A DNA stretch of 64,000 nt, from assembly GCF_963678245.1 (NCBI RefSeq), contig NZ_OY782767.1, forward strand, positions 972,652-1,036,651, in the 5' to 3' direction. The position numbers were made by a program, and so were the translations under genes. Of the stretch, positions 39,004 to 49,697 are shown piece by piece. Source of the DNA: an uncultured Sunxiuqinia sp. (lineage in GTDB: Bacteria; Bacteroidota; Bacteroidia; Bacteroidales; Prolixibacteraceae). A model generated the notes under the pieces. That model saw only the letters and a program-made list of their open reading frames with translations, did not search any database and was not told where the DNA came from. Position 1 is the first letter of the stretch; every line of letters starts with the position of its first letter.

Positions 39004-39615
39004 ATGAATTATATTATGAATAATGATCGTGTTTACTCTGCGAAGGAGTCTGAAAATAAAGAAAAAAAGCAATCGGTAAAACATCAAATAGAGTCTAACT
39101 TCCTAAAAAAAAGACAAATCTTCCTTTGGGGACCTGTTGATGACGAATCGGCCGAAGATATTGTCAGCAAATTGTTGTATCTCGAATCGGTTGACGCCGG
39201 CAAATCCATTACATTTTTTATCAATAGTCCAGGAGGTATGGTTACGTCAGGATTTTCAATTATGGACACCATGAATTTAATTTCATCACCGGTTTCAACG
39301 GTCTGTATGGGATTAGCTGCGTCAATGGGATCGATCCTGCTTTCGGCAGGCGAAAAAGGCAAACGATTTATTTTCCCTTATGGAGAAGTGATGATTCACC
39401 AACCCAGCATAGGTGCACTGAGAGGACAAGCCAGCGATTTGGAAATTCATGCCAAGCAAATTATCAAAACGAAAAACCTATCGGCCGAAATTTTAGCAAA
39501 AAATACAGGTCGGTCGTTCGACCACGTCTTAGCTGATTTTGATCGTGATTATTGGATGAATGCTGAAGAATCGATAAAATACGGGATTGTTGATGAAGTT
39601 TATTCGATTGATTAA
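39004..39615 (+). CDS. ClpP-like protease subunit (stand-alone paralogue)
   Basis: A ClpP-fold serine peptidase of about 203 residues. The catalytic triad of the family is visible: serine in [15 protein letters not shown], histidine in [14 protein letters not shown], and aspartate in [36 protein letters not shown] is the substrate-groove strand. Start at 39004 ([10 protein letters not shown]) is preferred, with 38968 as an alternative; the promoter box at 38921 rules out the frame's first codons. It has no clpX or tig neighbour, unlike the main ClpP of most Bacteroidetes, so it is probably a second, accessory ClpP. A hairpin terminator follows. Confidence 0.85.
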   Translation: MNYIMNNDRVYSAKESENKEKKQSVKHQIESNFLKKRQIFLWGPVDDESAEDIVSKLLYLESVDAGKSITFFINSPGGMVTSGFSIMDTMNLISSPVSTVCMGLAASMGSILLSAGEKGKRFIFPYGEVMIHQPSIGALRGQASDLEIHAKQIIKTKNLSAEILAKNTGRSFDHVLADFDRDYWMNAEESIKYGIVDEVYSID

Positions 39616-39645
39616 TAGTCCAAACATCCCAAGTAGAAAGAAAAA

Positions 39646-39673
39646 AGCCCGTCATTTAGAAAAATGACGGGCT
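39646..39673. terminator. Bidirectional terminator between clpP and the ferredoxin gene
   Basis: AGCCCGTCATTT and AAATGACGGGCT form a perfect 12-base stem with a 4-base loop, with an A-run on one side, which reads as a T-run from the minus strand. It serves the two convergent genes. Confidence 0.85.
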
Positions 39674-39693
39674 AATAATTTTATGCTGTCCGT

Positions 39694-39864
39694 TTATTCG
39701 GCAATCGAAATCGCGTCAACCGGGCAAACTTCGGCACAAGAGCCACAATCGGTACAAAGATCTGCGTCAATTGTATAAATATCACCTTCAGCAATAGCGT
39801 CAACTGGACATTCATCAATACATGTTCCGCATGCAATGCACTCATCTGAAATTACATAAGCCAT
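39694..39864 (-). CDS. 2[4Fe-4S] ferredoxin
   Basis: A 56-residue ferredoxin, too short for many gene callers. It begins MAYVISDEC and carries two cluster motifs: CIACGTCIDECPVDAI (residues 9-24) and CTDCGSCAEVCPVDAI (about 38-53), each CxxCxxCxxxCP. Length and acidic composition match clostridial-type ferredoxins. It probably carries electrons for radical-SAM and other low-potential enzymes, for which this window has lipA and rimO. The gene stands alone with a terminator after it. Confidence 0.95.
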   Translation of the reverse strand: MAYVISDECIACGTCIDECPVDAIAEGDIYTIDADLCTDCGSCAEVCPVDAISIAE

Positions 39865-40054
39865 AACACTTCTTTTTTTAAGTTAGAGATTAGCAGCAAA
39901 AGTACAAAGTTTGGTATAAAATAAAAGAAATTGAGAAATAAATTTAACGTCTATAAAATAACTGTTAAATCACAATTAAAATAGGTGTAAATATGTCTCA
40001 TTTTTCGTATTAATAAATCCTTCAGTTGTTTACCAGAATAAGTCCGGTCAAATA

Positions 40055-40723
40055 CTATTTTGAACGTTCTACTTTTTGCTGCTTTTCAAAGTATTTGCAA
40101 ACTTCAGTTAATCCACAATTGTTGCACTTGGGAGTTCGTGCCAAGCAAGTATAGCGTCCGTGCAAAATAAGCCAGTGGTGCGCTAAAGGAACAATCTCAC
40201 CCGGGAAATACTTCATCAATTCTTGCTCAGTAGCCAATGGTGTTTTCGAATTTGTCGTCAGCCCTATTCGGTTGGCCACGCGAAAAACATGTGTATCGAC
40301 TGCAAAAGCCGGCTTCTCATAAACAACCGACGCAATCACGTTGGCAGTCTTTCGTCCAACCCCCGGGAGCTTTTGTAGTTCTGCTACATCGTCAGGCACT
40401 ACCCCATCAAAATCGCCAACCAGCATTCTAGCCATGCCCACTAAGTGCTTGGCTTTGTTGTTCGGATAGGAACATGAACGAATATAATCAAACACTTCAG
40501 CAGGCTCAACTTCGGCCAGTTGCTCGGGCTTAGGAAATCGCTTAAACAACTCTGGAGTTATCTGATTGACCCGCTTGTCGGTACACTGAGCCGATAAAAT
40601 AACAGCAACTAATAGTTCATAGGGATTGCCATATTCCAACTCGGTTTCCGCAATTGGCATAGCTTTTTGAAAATACTCAATTACTCGCTGGTAACGCTCT
40701 TTCTTTTGCATGCTTATCTTCAT
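40055..40723 (-). CDS. nth: Endonuclease III
   Basis: A 222-residue DNA glycosylase/AP lyase that removes oxidised pyrimidines. LPGVGRKTANVIASVVYEKP (helix-hairpin-helix, about residue 118) and AVDTHVFRVANRIGL (catalytic aspartate about 143) are present; the catalytic lysine lies in AQCTDKRVNQITPELF. The cluster cysteines are CLARTPKCNNCGLTEVC near residue 194. The length and all motifs match Nth. Translation may begin at the first ATG (MKISMQKK). Confidence 0.96.
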   Translation of the reverse strand: MKISMQKKERYQRVIEYFQKAMPIAETELEYGNPYELLVAVILSAQCTDKRVNQITPELFKRFPKPEQLAEVEPAEVFDYIRSCSYPNNKAKHLVGMARMLVGDFDGVVPDDVAELQKLPGVGRKTANVIASVVYEKPAFAVDTHVFRVANRIGLTTNSKTPLATEQELMKYFPGEIVPLAHHWLILHGRYTCLARTPKCNNCGLTEVCKYFEKQQKVERSK

Positions 40724-40834
40724 TTAGGATTGTAGAAAACAAAAATAGAATTTCCTGAGGGAACAAACAGGCTGGTATCTGGTTTATTTGATAGAATCAA
40801 AAAATGATACTCTCATATTGCCAATATTAATTTC

Positions 40835-40842
40835 TATTTTTG
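40835..40842 (+). promoter_or_regulatory. Candidate -7 box (TATTTTTG) of the ABC-F gene
   Basis: TATTTTTG matches TAnnTTTG and lies 16 bases before the ATG at 40859, giving a very short leader. A TTG at 40818 is closer than the usual spacing, so a -33 element is not confirmed. Confidence 0.35.
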
Positions 40843-40858
40843 CGCAAAACAAATAGAT

Positions 40859-42727
40859 ATGATCCCTTATTTACAAGCTGAGGCTATTTCTAAACGCTAT
40901 GGAGAACAAATGTTGTTCGAGGCTATTTCATTTACCATTTTTAAAGACCAGAAAGTAGCTTTAATTGCAAAGAATGGTGCTGGAAAAACCACGCTTATGG
41001 AGATCATAGCCGGATTGGATACGCCTGATGAAGGTCAGATTACGGTGACCAACGATATTAAGATTGGCTACTTGAAACAAGACCCCGATTTAAACGAAAA
41101 CCTAACGGTATTGCAGGAAGCCCTCCGGTCAGACAATCCGGCACTGGATGTAATTGCCCAATTTGAGGCCGCTGTAACGCACAACAATCAAAAGGAAATT
41201 GAACAGCTAACCACAAAAATGGAAGAGCTGAATGCCTGGGACTTTGAAGTCCGTGTTAAGCAGGTTTTGAGTCAGCTGAAGATTAATGATTTCGATCAGC
41301 CTATCCAGGAACTTTCGGGTGGTCAGAGAAAACGATTGGCATTAGCCAACGTATTGGTAAACGAACCCGACTTGCTCTTGCTGGATGAGCCTACCAACCA
41401 CTTGGATTTAGATATGATTGAATGGTTGGAAGCCTATCTGGAGAAAACCAATTGTACCTTGTTTATGGTAACACACGACCGTTATTTTCTCGACCGCGTT
41501 TGTAACGAAATCATTGAAATTGACCAGAACCAAACATACGACTATCAAGGCAATTACAGCTATTACCTGGAAAAGAGACAGGAGCGGATTGAACAACAGC
41601 AAGCATCGACAGAAAAAGCAAAAAACCTGTTGCGCACCGAGCAGGAATGGATGCGAAGAATGCCCAAAGCACGCAGCCATAAAGCCAAATACCGGGTTGA
41701 TGCATTTCATGATTTAAAAGAAAAAGCCAGTCAAGCCCGGCAAGAAGACAACCTGGAGTTGAATGTTGCATCAGCTCGCCTGGGAAATAAAATACTTGAG
41801 TTGGAAAACGTTTCAAAGGGATATGGCGATTTAAAATTAATAACCGATTTCAGCTATAAATTTTCGCGGTTTGAGAAAGTTGGAATCGTCGGAAAAAACG
41901 GAACCGGAAAATCAACTTTTCTCAATGTGATCACCGGTGGTGTGGCTCCCGATTCCGGCTCCATTGATTGGGGACAGACTATTAAAATTGGGTACTATCG
42001 TCAGGCAGGTATTGAGTTTAAACCGAATGAAAAAGTCATCGACGTTATTAAAAACATTGCCGAAGTTGTCGAGTTTGAAGGCGGCCAGAAAATGACGGCC
42101 AGTCAATTGCTGACGCGTTTCCTGTTTCCACCTGAGGTTCAATATAACTTTGTGGAGAAACTGAGCGGCGGCGAACGTCGTCGGCTTTACCTGTGTACCA
42201 TTTTGATGGGAAACCCTAACTTCCTGATTCTGGATGAGCCGACCAACGATTTAGACATCATGACTCTGAATGTGCTGGAAGATTATCTGTCCGCTTTTGG
42301 TGGTTGTGTGGTTATTGTTTCGCACGATCGTTATTTCATGGATAAAATTGTTGATCACCTTTTTGTATTTGATGGAGAAGGATCAATTCGCGATTTTCCG
42401 GGTAATTATACCATTTACCGAAATCAGCTTGAAGCAGAGGAAGAATTTCGTAAAAAAGCTGAAGCCGCATCGAAACCAAAGCCAATTCAAGAAAAGCCAA
42501 AAGCAAAATCTTCTCAAAAGATGAGCTTTAGCGAGAAGCGCGAGTTTGAACAACTAGAGCAAACCATCAAAGAATTGGAAACCGAAAAGAATGAATTGGA
42601 ACTAGCCATGAACTCTGGAGAACTTTCAAACGACGATTTAATCGAAAAATCAAACCGCTTCTCTCAAATAACCAATAAATTGGACGAGAAAGAAATGCGC
42701 TGGTTGGAATTGAGCGAAAAGAATTAA
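40859..42727 (+). CDS. ABC-F family ATPase (Uup-like)
   Basis: A 622-residue protein with two ATP-binding cassettes and no membrane domain. Cassette 1: Walker A IAKNGAGKTTLMEII, signature LSGGQRKRLALANVL, Walker [13 protein letters not shown]. Cassette 2: [42 protein letters not shown] charged linker joins them (LEKRQERIEQQQASTEKAKN). The C-terminal helical coiled coil (about 540-622) is typical of Uup/EttA-type proteins that act on ribosomes or DNA. It is one of two ABC-F genes in the window, the other being at 50879. Confidence 0.92.
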   Translation: MIPYLQAEAISKRYGEQMLFEAISFTIFKDQKVALIAKNGAGKTTLMEIIAGLDTPDEGQITVTNDIKIGYLKQDPDLNENLTVLQEALRSDNPALDVIAQFEAAVTHNNQKEIEQLTTKMEELNAWDFEVRVKQVLSQLKINDFDQPIQELSGGQRKRLALANVLVNEPDLLLLDEPTNHLDLDMIEWLEAYLEKTNCTLFMVTHDRYFLDRVCNEIIEIDQNQTYDYQGNYSYYLEKRQERIEQQQASTEKAKNLLRTEQEWMRRMPKARSHKAKYRVDAFHDLKEKASQARQEDNLELNVASARLGNKILELENVSKGYGDLKLITDFSYKFSRFEKVGIVGKNGTGKSTFLNVITGGVAPDSGSIDWGQTIKIGYYRQAGIEFKPNEKVIDVIKNIAEVVEFEGGQKMTASQLLTRFLFPPEVQYNFVEKLSGGERRRLYLCTILMGNPNFLILDEPTNDLDIMTLNVLEDYLSAFGGCVVIVSHDRYFMDKIVDHLFVFDGEGSIRDFPGNYTIYRNQLEAEEEFRKKAEAASKPKPIQEKPKAKSSQKMSFSEKREFEQLEQTIKELETEKNELELAMNSGELSNDDLIEKSNRFSQITNKLDEKEMRWLELSEKN

Positions 42728-42853
42728 CACCTAGTCCTCTTCATACAACCCCTTACATCATCGTTCATCCAAAACACCAGGCAGCCCCCCATTTTGTAGT
42801 TCCCTGCTCAACCAGATGATATACAAATATGCAGAAAGTTCATCCGTATATTA

Positions 42854-45001
42854 CTAGCTCATATTTAAACTCTTACTGATCAATTTTAACAGCAAATCTC
42901 GTTTTATGGGTTTCGCGATGTAATCAAGGCACCCGGCATCAAGTGCTTTTTGTCGTTCGTCTTGCGCTGCATAGGCAGTCTGAGCAATTATTCTCATGCC
43001 TGGCTTGTTACGCAAAATAGCATGTGTTGCTTCATAGCCGCTTAAGTCTGGTAAGCGAATATCCATTAATATCAGATCAACCATTTGAGTTGACGCAATT
43101 TCAATAGCTTCTTCTGCATATTCAGTTGAAATAATATTAAACCCGGTGTCTGCAAGAATCTCGTTTAGATACAGCGCATTATAAGCATCATCTTCAACAA
43201 TTAGTAAAGTTTTGTTTGCAAAATAAGACTCATCGAAAACATTCGTAATCTGCGGAGCAAGCTTCTCTGGAACAGCCTTTACATATTTAATTGTAAAATG
43301 AAAAGTTGTTGCAACCTCTTTCCCACTTATAGGAACCTTGGAAGGAGATTCTATCCACATCCTGCCACCCAACAACCCGGATAAACCCCTTGCTATTGAT
43401 AAACCGAGGCCGGCACCTCCAATGTTTTTTAATGACCGATGGTGTAATTGAGAAAAACGTTCAAAGATAATATCTTGCTTGTCTGATGGAATTCCGACAC
43501 CGGTATCTGAAACATAAAAGTGAAGTTGATTTTTCTCGAACCAGCATCCGAATTCAATAAAACCACTTGTAATGAACTTGAATGCATTATCGATCAGGTT
43601 AATTAGAATTTGTTTGAGTTTTACTTTATCCGTTTTTATGAGCGCATAAGAAGGCTCACTTTGAAAATTATACGTTAACGCAATGTACTCCTTCTTTAGT
43701 CTAACCTGTTGTTCTGCAAAAAAGATCTGCAACTCGGCAAACAATTCAACAACATTGCATTCTTCTTCATTTACGGCTAATTGTCCCGATTCTATTTTTG
43801 AAATATCGAGTATGTCGTTAATAATTTCAAGCAGGTCGCTGCAGCTGTTATTTATTATTTTAGAATATCTTTCAACAACTTGCCTATTCCTGTAGTTTTC
43901 AACCAATAAGTTGGAGAAACCCATGATCGAATTCATCGGCGTTCGAATTTCGTGGCTCATATTCTGAAGAAAAGCTGACTTTAGGCGGTCGCTTTCTTCC
44001 GCCTTCTCCTTTGCTTTAAGAAGTTCCAATTCGGAATGCTTACGAAAGGTAATATCACTACCAAAACAAGAACCTCCAACAACTTGTCCTTTTTTTATTA
44101 TTGGATTAAATTTCACCTGAATATAAAGCATGCCATTATTGGTAGGAACAGCATCTTCGACTAGAAACTGTTCATTGGCAAGTACCCGATCATATCGTGG
44201 CTTCCAAAATGGCTTCAATTCGTTGGGAAGTGCATCAACCAAGTTTATTCCAGGTTCCAGAAGGATTCCGAATGATTGTAAAAAATCACGCTGAAAAACA
44301 GGATTGATATACAAGATTTCGTAGCTCTTGTTAAAAGCCCAAATGCTATCATTAGTTCCTTCGAGAATCGCCGTTATGCTTGCATTGTTTTCCTCTGCCG
44401 CTTCCTTCGCTTTGAGAAGCTCAGCTTCTGCCTTCTTTCGATTGGTTATATCTCGAAAAATTCCCATCAAACATCTTTTACCTTGATGCGTAACCTCTGA
44501 GGCCAGCACTTCAACCGCAACTTTGGAGCCATCTGATCGAGCAACTACGCTTTCAACTAACCCGACAGGCTTTGACCCGATAGCACCTTCGTAATATTTC
44601 TTAAATCTATCCTTATAATACTGTTCTTGACCTTCTGGATGCAATTTAGATTGATGAATACCGACAATTTCGGTGTGTGACAATTGAAGTAATTTCTCAG
44701 CTGCAAGATTGGCATCTAAAATAAGACCACTTTCAATCTCAGCTATAAAAATGGCGTCGGCAGCATTTTCAAAAAGGTTTCTGAATTGCACTTCGCTTTC
44801 TTCAGCTTTCTGCTTGACTATCTCTAATTCACAAATCGCGTCACTAGTCTCTTTACGTTCCGTTTCTACATTTACACTTTTACCTGTCGATGCAAATGCT
44901 GAATTGTGTTTTTCAATTGCCTGTTTTAATGAACTATTAGTTCGCTTCAACTCTTGGATTTCTGCAATTAGTTCCTCTTTTTTCTTTTTACTATAGTTCA
45001 T
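42854..45001 (-). CDS. Hybrid sensor histidine kinase with PAS domains and receiver
   Basis: A 715-residue soluble two-component protein. Residues 1-75 form a coiled coil, then come PAS 1 (NLFENAADAIFIAEIESGLI, about 75-195) and PAS 2 (about 205-330, with KAEAELLKAKEAAEENNASI linking). The kinase core has the H-box MSHEIRTPMNSIMG (about 347), the N-box LIDNAFKFITSG and the G-boxes DTGVGIPSDKQ and GGAGLGLSIARGL. A receiver domain ends it, with LILMDIRLPDLSGYEA (phosphorylation aspartate about 644) and YIAKPI. No membrane helix or response-regulator partner is seen nearby, so the signal is probably cytoplasmic and the target is unknown. Confidence 0.93.
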   Translation of the reverse strand: MNYSKKKKEELIAEIQELKRTNSSLKQAIEKHNSAFASTGKSVNVETERKETSDAICELEIVKQKAEESEVQFRNLFENAADAIFIAEIESGLILDANLAAEKLLQLSHTEIVGIHQSKLHPEGQEQYYKDRFKKYYEGAIGSKPVGLVESVVARSDGSKVAVEVLASEVTHQGKRCLMGIFRDITNRKKAEAELLKAKEAAEENNASITAILEGTNDSIWAFNKSYEILYINPVFQRDFLQSFGILLEPGINLVDALPNELKPFWKPRYDRVLANEQFLVEDAVPTNNGMLYIQVKFNPIIKKGQVVGGSCFGSDITFRKHSELELLKAKEKAEESDRLKSAFLQNMSHEIRTPMNSIMGFSNLLVENYRNRQVVERYSKIINNSCSDLLEIINDILDISKIESGQLAVNEEECNVVELFAELQIFFAEQQVRLKKEYIALTYNFQSEPSYALIKTDKVKLKQILINLIDNAFKFITSGFIEFGCWFEKNQLHFYVSDTGVGIPSDKQDIIFERFSQLHHRSLKNIGGAGLGLSIARGLSGLLGGRMWIESPSKVPISGKEVATTFHFTIKYVKAVPEKLAPQITNVFDESYFANKTLLIVEDDAYNALYLNEILADTGFNIISTEYAEEAIEIASTQMVDLILMDIRLPDLSGYEATHAILRNKPGMRIIAQTAYAAQDERQKALDAGCLDYIAKPIKRDLLLKLISKSLNMS

Positions 45002-45174
45002 AACCCGTATTCAGCTATTTTTATTGAAATATAGCATTTTTTTTTATTCGCATGAAATTTAATTTGTACTAGCAGAACCTCTTAGACTTTATTGATCAAA
45101 GTTTTCAAGGTCTTGGGAAAGACCACAAAATGGACTTATAGCTGATACTCTTTTAAACAAATTGCACGCTTATT

Positions 45175-45350
45175 TAAAAAGACCGAAAAGGACCGGTTGC
45201 ATTTTCGATCTGGTAGTCGCACTTAGCCAAAAAAATGCAAGGAATGAACTACCTCGGGGCAAGTCCTCGAGGTAGCAAAAGAGCTCACGCACGAGGCGAA
45301 AGCAGAACCGCTCAAAGAGCTGGGAATTAAACCAGAAAAAGATTAAATTC
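45175..45350. repeat. GC-rich hairpin segment, possible remnant of a repeat element
   Basis: This stretch is richer in G and C than its surroundings and contains a strong hairpin: CTACCTCGGGG (45249-45259) with CCTCGAGGTAG (45265-45275), loop 5 bases. It lies in the 390-base gap between the kinase and RidA genes. Short frames through it (for example ending LKELGIKPEKD on the plus strand) may be remains of coding sequence. It could be a REP- or MITE-like copy; this needs a genome comparison. Confidence 0.35.
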
Positions 45351-45392
45351 AAAAAGCCAGAAATAGGAAATTAATTATTTGAGAAGTTAAAC

Positions 45393-45770
45393 TTACTTCA
45401 CAGCAACGGTTTCAATCTCAACCAGCACACCTAATGGTAATTCTTTAACTGCAAACGCAGCACGGGCTGGCGGATTCTCACTGTAGTAATTCCCGTAAAC
45501 ATCGTTCATGGCTTTAAAATTTCCCATGTCACTGAGCAAACAAGTTGACTTCACAACATCGGCAAATACATAGCCGGCTTCTTTCAATATCGCGCCAATA
45601 TTTTTCATCACCTGCTCGGTTTGCTCTGTGATTCCGCCTTCAACAACTTTTGAAGTTGATGGATCGATTGGAACTTGTCCGGAAATATAAAGTGTGTTGT
45701 TCACCTCAATAGCCTGACTATATGGGCCTATCGCCGCTGGTGCATTGGGAGTAGAAATTATTTTTTTCAT
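45393..45770 (-). CDS. ridA: RidA family enamine/imine deaminase
   Basis: A 125-residue RidA/YjgF/YER057c protein that hydrolyses reactive enamines and imines from PLP enzymes. APAAIGPYSQAIEV and YISGQVPIDPST (strand motifs), then NPPARAAFAVKELPLGVLVE with the conserved arginine that binds the substrate, and VEIETVAVK at the end, match the family. It is cytoplasmic and trimeric in relatives. The gene stands alone. Confidence 0.93.
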   Translation of the reverse strand: MKKIISTPNAPAAIGPYSQAIEVNNTLYISGQVPIDPSTSKVVEGGITEQTEQVMKNIGAILKEAGYVFADVVKSTCLLSDMGNFKAMNDVYGNYYSENPPARAAFAVKELPLGVLVEIETVAVK

Positions 45771-45958
45771 TTGATCAATTTTTAATTTATCAGAATCGTA
45801 TTTTCAGAAATACCCGAGACCAATGATCTCCATACAATTTTACAAATAAACTAATTTTCATCCGTTCTCAAATAAACTTTTTTGATCATCCGAGGTTGTG
45901 AATTTTTGATTAAAAAAGTTCACGTTCGTTTCATACGGACTTGTTTTCGTATTTTTAG

Positions 45959-47980
<2,022 letters not shown>

Positions 47981-48111
47981 ACGAGGTGCTATTGTCCAGA
48001 GTTGGTTCTATTCGGTGTGTTCTGTAAAACTTATTTATACTTCAAAATAAGGTTCTCAACGAAACGATTACTTTTAATTTAATCGTACTCGGCTTATCAC
48101 AAACAATTTCT

Positions 48112-48119
48112 TATTTTTG
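48112..48119 (+). promoter_or_regulatory. Candidate -7 box (TATTTTTG) just upstream of the DUF6913 gene
   Basis: TATTTTTG lies only 8 bases before the ATG at 48128, which would give an almost leaderless message. No clear -33 box. The location is suggestive but it may be chance in AT-rich sequence. Confidence 0.3.
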
Positions 48120-48127
48120 TCACGTCT

Positions 48128-48646
48128 ATGAGTTTCAAAAATCAATTCATCAGCAAGCTGCTCAAACGCAAATATCGTGAGTCCGAAAGATCGGTTCAGG
48201 TTATCAACCTCAATCATGCAAAAACAGCAGGAGTTCTTTGGAAAGTAGATGATCTGGAAGCTTTCAATATGCTGACTGAAGAACTTAAGAGCCGCGGAGT
48301 GGAAGTAAACAGCTTGTGTTTTTCGGAACAACGTGGGTCGGTGCAAGGTGAAGCGGTTCTCACCAAAGATGATTTTTCAATCTTTGGCAAGGTGAAAAAT
48401 GAAGAAATTGTCCGCTTTGTCGATCAGAAATTTGACATTCTGCTTGACATTAGTTTAAGTTCAAGGATTGAATTGCTGTATTTGCGTTGTTTGTCGAAAG
48501 CTAAATTTAAAGTTGGCTGGTCTGCTAAAGCACCTGACTATTTTGATTTGAGTATCGACATCAGCAAGCGAAAGGAAGCCAGTTTTTTGGTAAAGCAAAT
48601 GCTCTATTATTTAAGTGAAATAAACAAGATAGAAATAAATAATTAA
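48128..48646 (+). CDS. DUF6913 family protein
   Basis: A 172-residue cytoplasmic protein of the Bacteroidetes DUF6913 family. It has a basic start (FISKLLKRKYRESER), a Rossmann-like middle (TEELKSRGVEVNSLCF), and the segment EIVRFVDQKFDILLDISLSS, where a short loop carries the conserved aspartate. YLRCLSKAKFKVGWSAK follows. Its role is not known. It lies 10 bases upstream of dapA on the same strand, an arrangement that suggests co-transcription with lysine biosynthesis. Confidence 0.85.
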   Translation: MSFKNQFISKLLKRKYRESERSVQVINLNHAKTAGVLWKVDDLEAFNMLTEELKSRGVEVNSLCFSEQRGSVQGEAVLTKDDFSIFGKVKNEEIVRFVDQKFDILLDISLSSRIELLYLRCLSKAKFKVGWSAKAPDYFDLSIDISKRKEASFLVKQMLYYLSEINKIEINN

Positions 48647-48656
48647 TTATTTTAAT

Positions 48657-49538
48657 ATGACACACCCGTTTAAAGGAGCCGGAGTTGCTTTAGTAACTCC
48701 ATTTAAGGAAGATAATTCAATTGATTTTAATGCCCTGGAAAACATTGTTGAAGATCAAATCAGCAACGGTATGGATTACTTGGTTGCTCTCGGAACAACT
48801 GCCGAAACACCAACTTTGTCTTTGAAAGAGCAGAAGGAAGTGGTTGCATGCATTAAAGCCAAAAACGACAAACGGGTTCCACTTGTTTTAGGTTTGGGGG
48901 GTAACGACCCATACAAAATAATGCTTAACATTCAAGCGACTGATTTTTCAGATATTGACGGCATTTTAAGTGTTACGCCATATTACAACAAACCTTCGCA
49001 GGAAGGCTTAATTGAACACTACAAATTAGTTTGCAAAACCAGCCCAGTACCCGTTATACTGTACAACGTACCTTCACGTACAGGTGTTAATATGAAGGCG
49101 AAAACCTCCATCCAGGTTGCCAAAGAATGTCCAAATGCGATTGCCATAAAAGAAGCATCAGGTATTTCCTCTCAGGTTGCACGAATGGTGAAACACGGTC
49201 CGGAAGGATTCGCGGTTATCTCCGGAGACGACGTGCTGGCATTACCGATCATTTCTGTTGGTGGTATTGGTGTGATTTCGGTTACAGCCAATGTTTTACC
49301 AAGCAAATTAAGCCAATTGATTCATTTTGCAAATGAAGGTAAATTTACCGAGGCCCGGGAGCTTCATCTGCAGATGATCGACTTTTTCAAGCTGTTGTTC
49401 CGTGAAGGAAATCCCGGAGGAATAAAAGCAGCGATGGAAATAGCAGGCAAAGCTAAAAACATTGTTCGCCTGCCAAGTTATCCAATCAGCCAAAAATTAT
49501 ATACTGAAATTGAAGCTGAACTGAAAACATTGCTTTAA
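48657..49538 (+). CDS. dapA: 4-hydroxy-tetrahydrodipicolinate synthase
   Basis: DapA condenses pyruvate with aspartate semialdehyde, the first step of the diaminopimelate/lysine branch. The 293-residue chain has the TIM-barrel motifs GTTAETPTLS (about residue 44), YNVPSRTGVNM (tyrosine about 134), and AIAIKEASGISSQ with the Schiff-base lysine (about 164). GIGVISVTANVLP follows as in family members. It is cytoplasmic. It follows the DUF6913 gene with a 10-base gap and is followed by a hairpin terminator. Confidence 0.97.
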   Translation: MTHPFKGAGVALVTPFKEDNSIDFNALENIVEDQISNGMDYLVALGTTAETPTLSLKEQKEVVACIKAKNDKRVPLVLGLGGNDPYKIMLNIQATDFSDIDGILSVTPYYNKPSQEGLIEHYKLVCKTSPVPVILYNVPSRTGVNMKAKTSIQVAKECPNAIAIKEASGISSQVARMVKHGPEGFAVISGDDVLALPIISVGGIGVISVTANVLPSKLSQLIHFANEGKFTEARELHLQMIDFFKLLFREGNPGGIKAAMEIAGKAKNIVRLPSYPISQKLYTEIEAELKTLL

Positions 49539-49560
49539 GACAAGCGACACACTTTATATC

Positions 49561-49590
49561 AAGGAGATGCATTGCAATGTATCTCCTTTT
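49561..49590 (+). terminator. Terminator of dapA
   Basis: AAGGAGATGCATT and AATGTATCTCCTT pair (one G-T wobble) around a 2-base loop, followed by a run of seven T. It lies about 20 bases past the dapA stop codon. Confidence 0.75.
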
Positions 49591-49697
49591 TTTACTTTAA
49601 AGAATCATTTCTCCATCGAAAAATCTACAAATCGAAGGTCTCAAGCCTTTATATTTTCTTAATTTGTAACCTTAAACCTTTAAAATAATCTGCAACA

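Noticed and set aside
45170..45352. 60-residue minus-strand frame in the GC-rich island
   Set aside because: Its sequence is the reverse reading of the hairpin segment and shows no protein-like motif.
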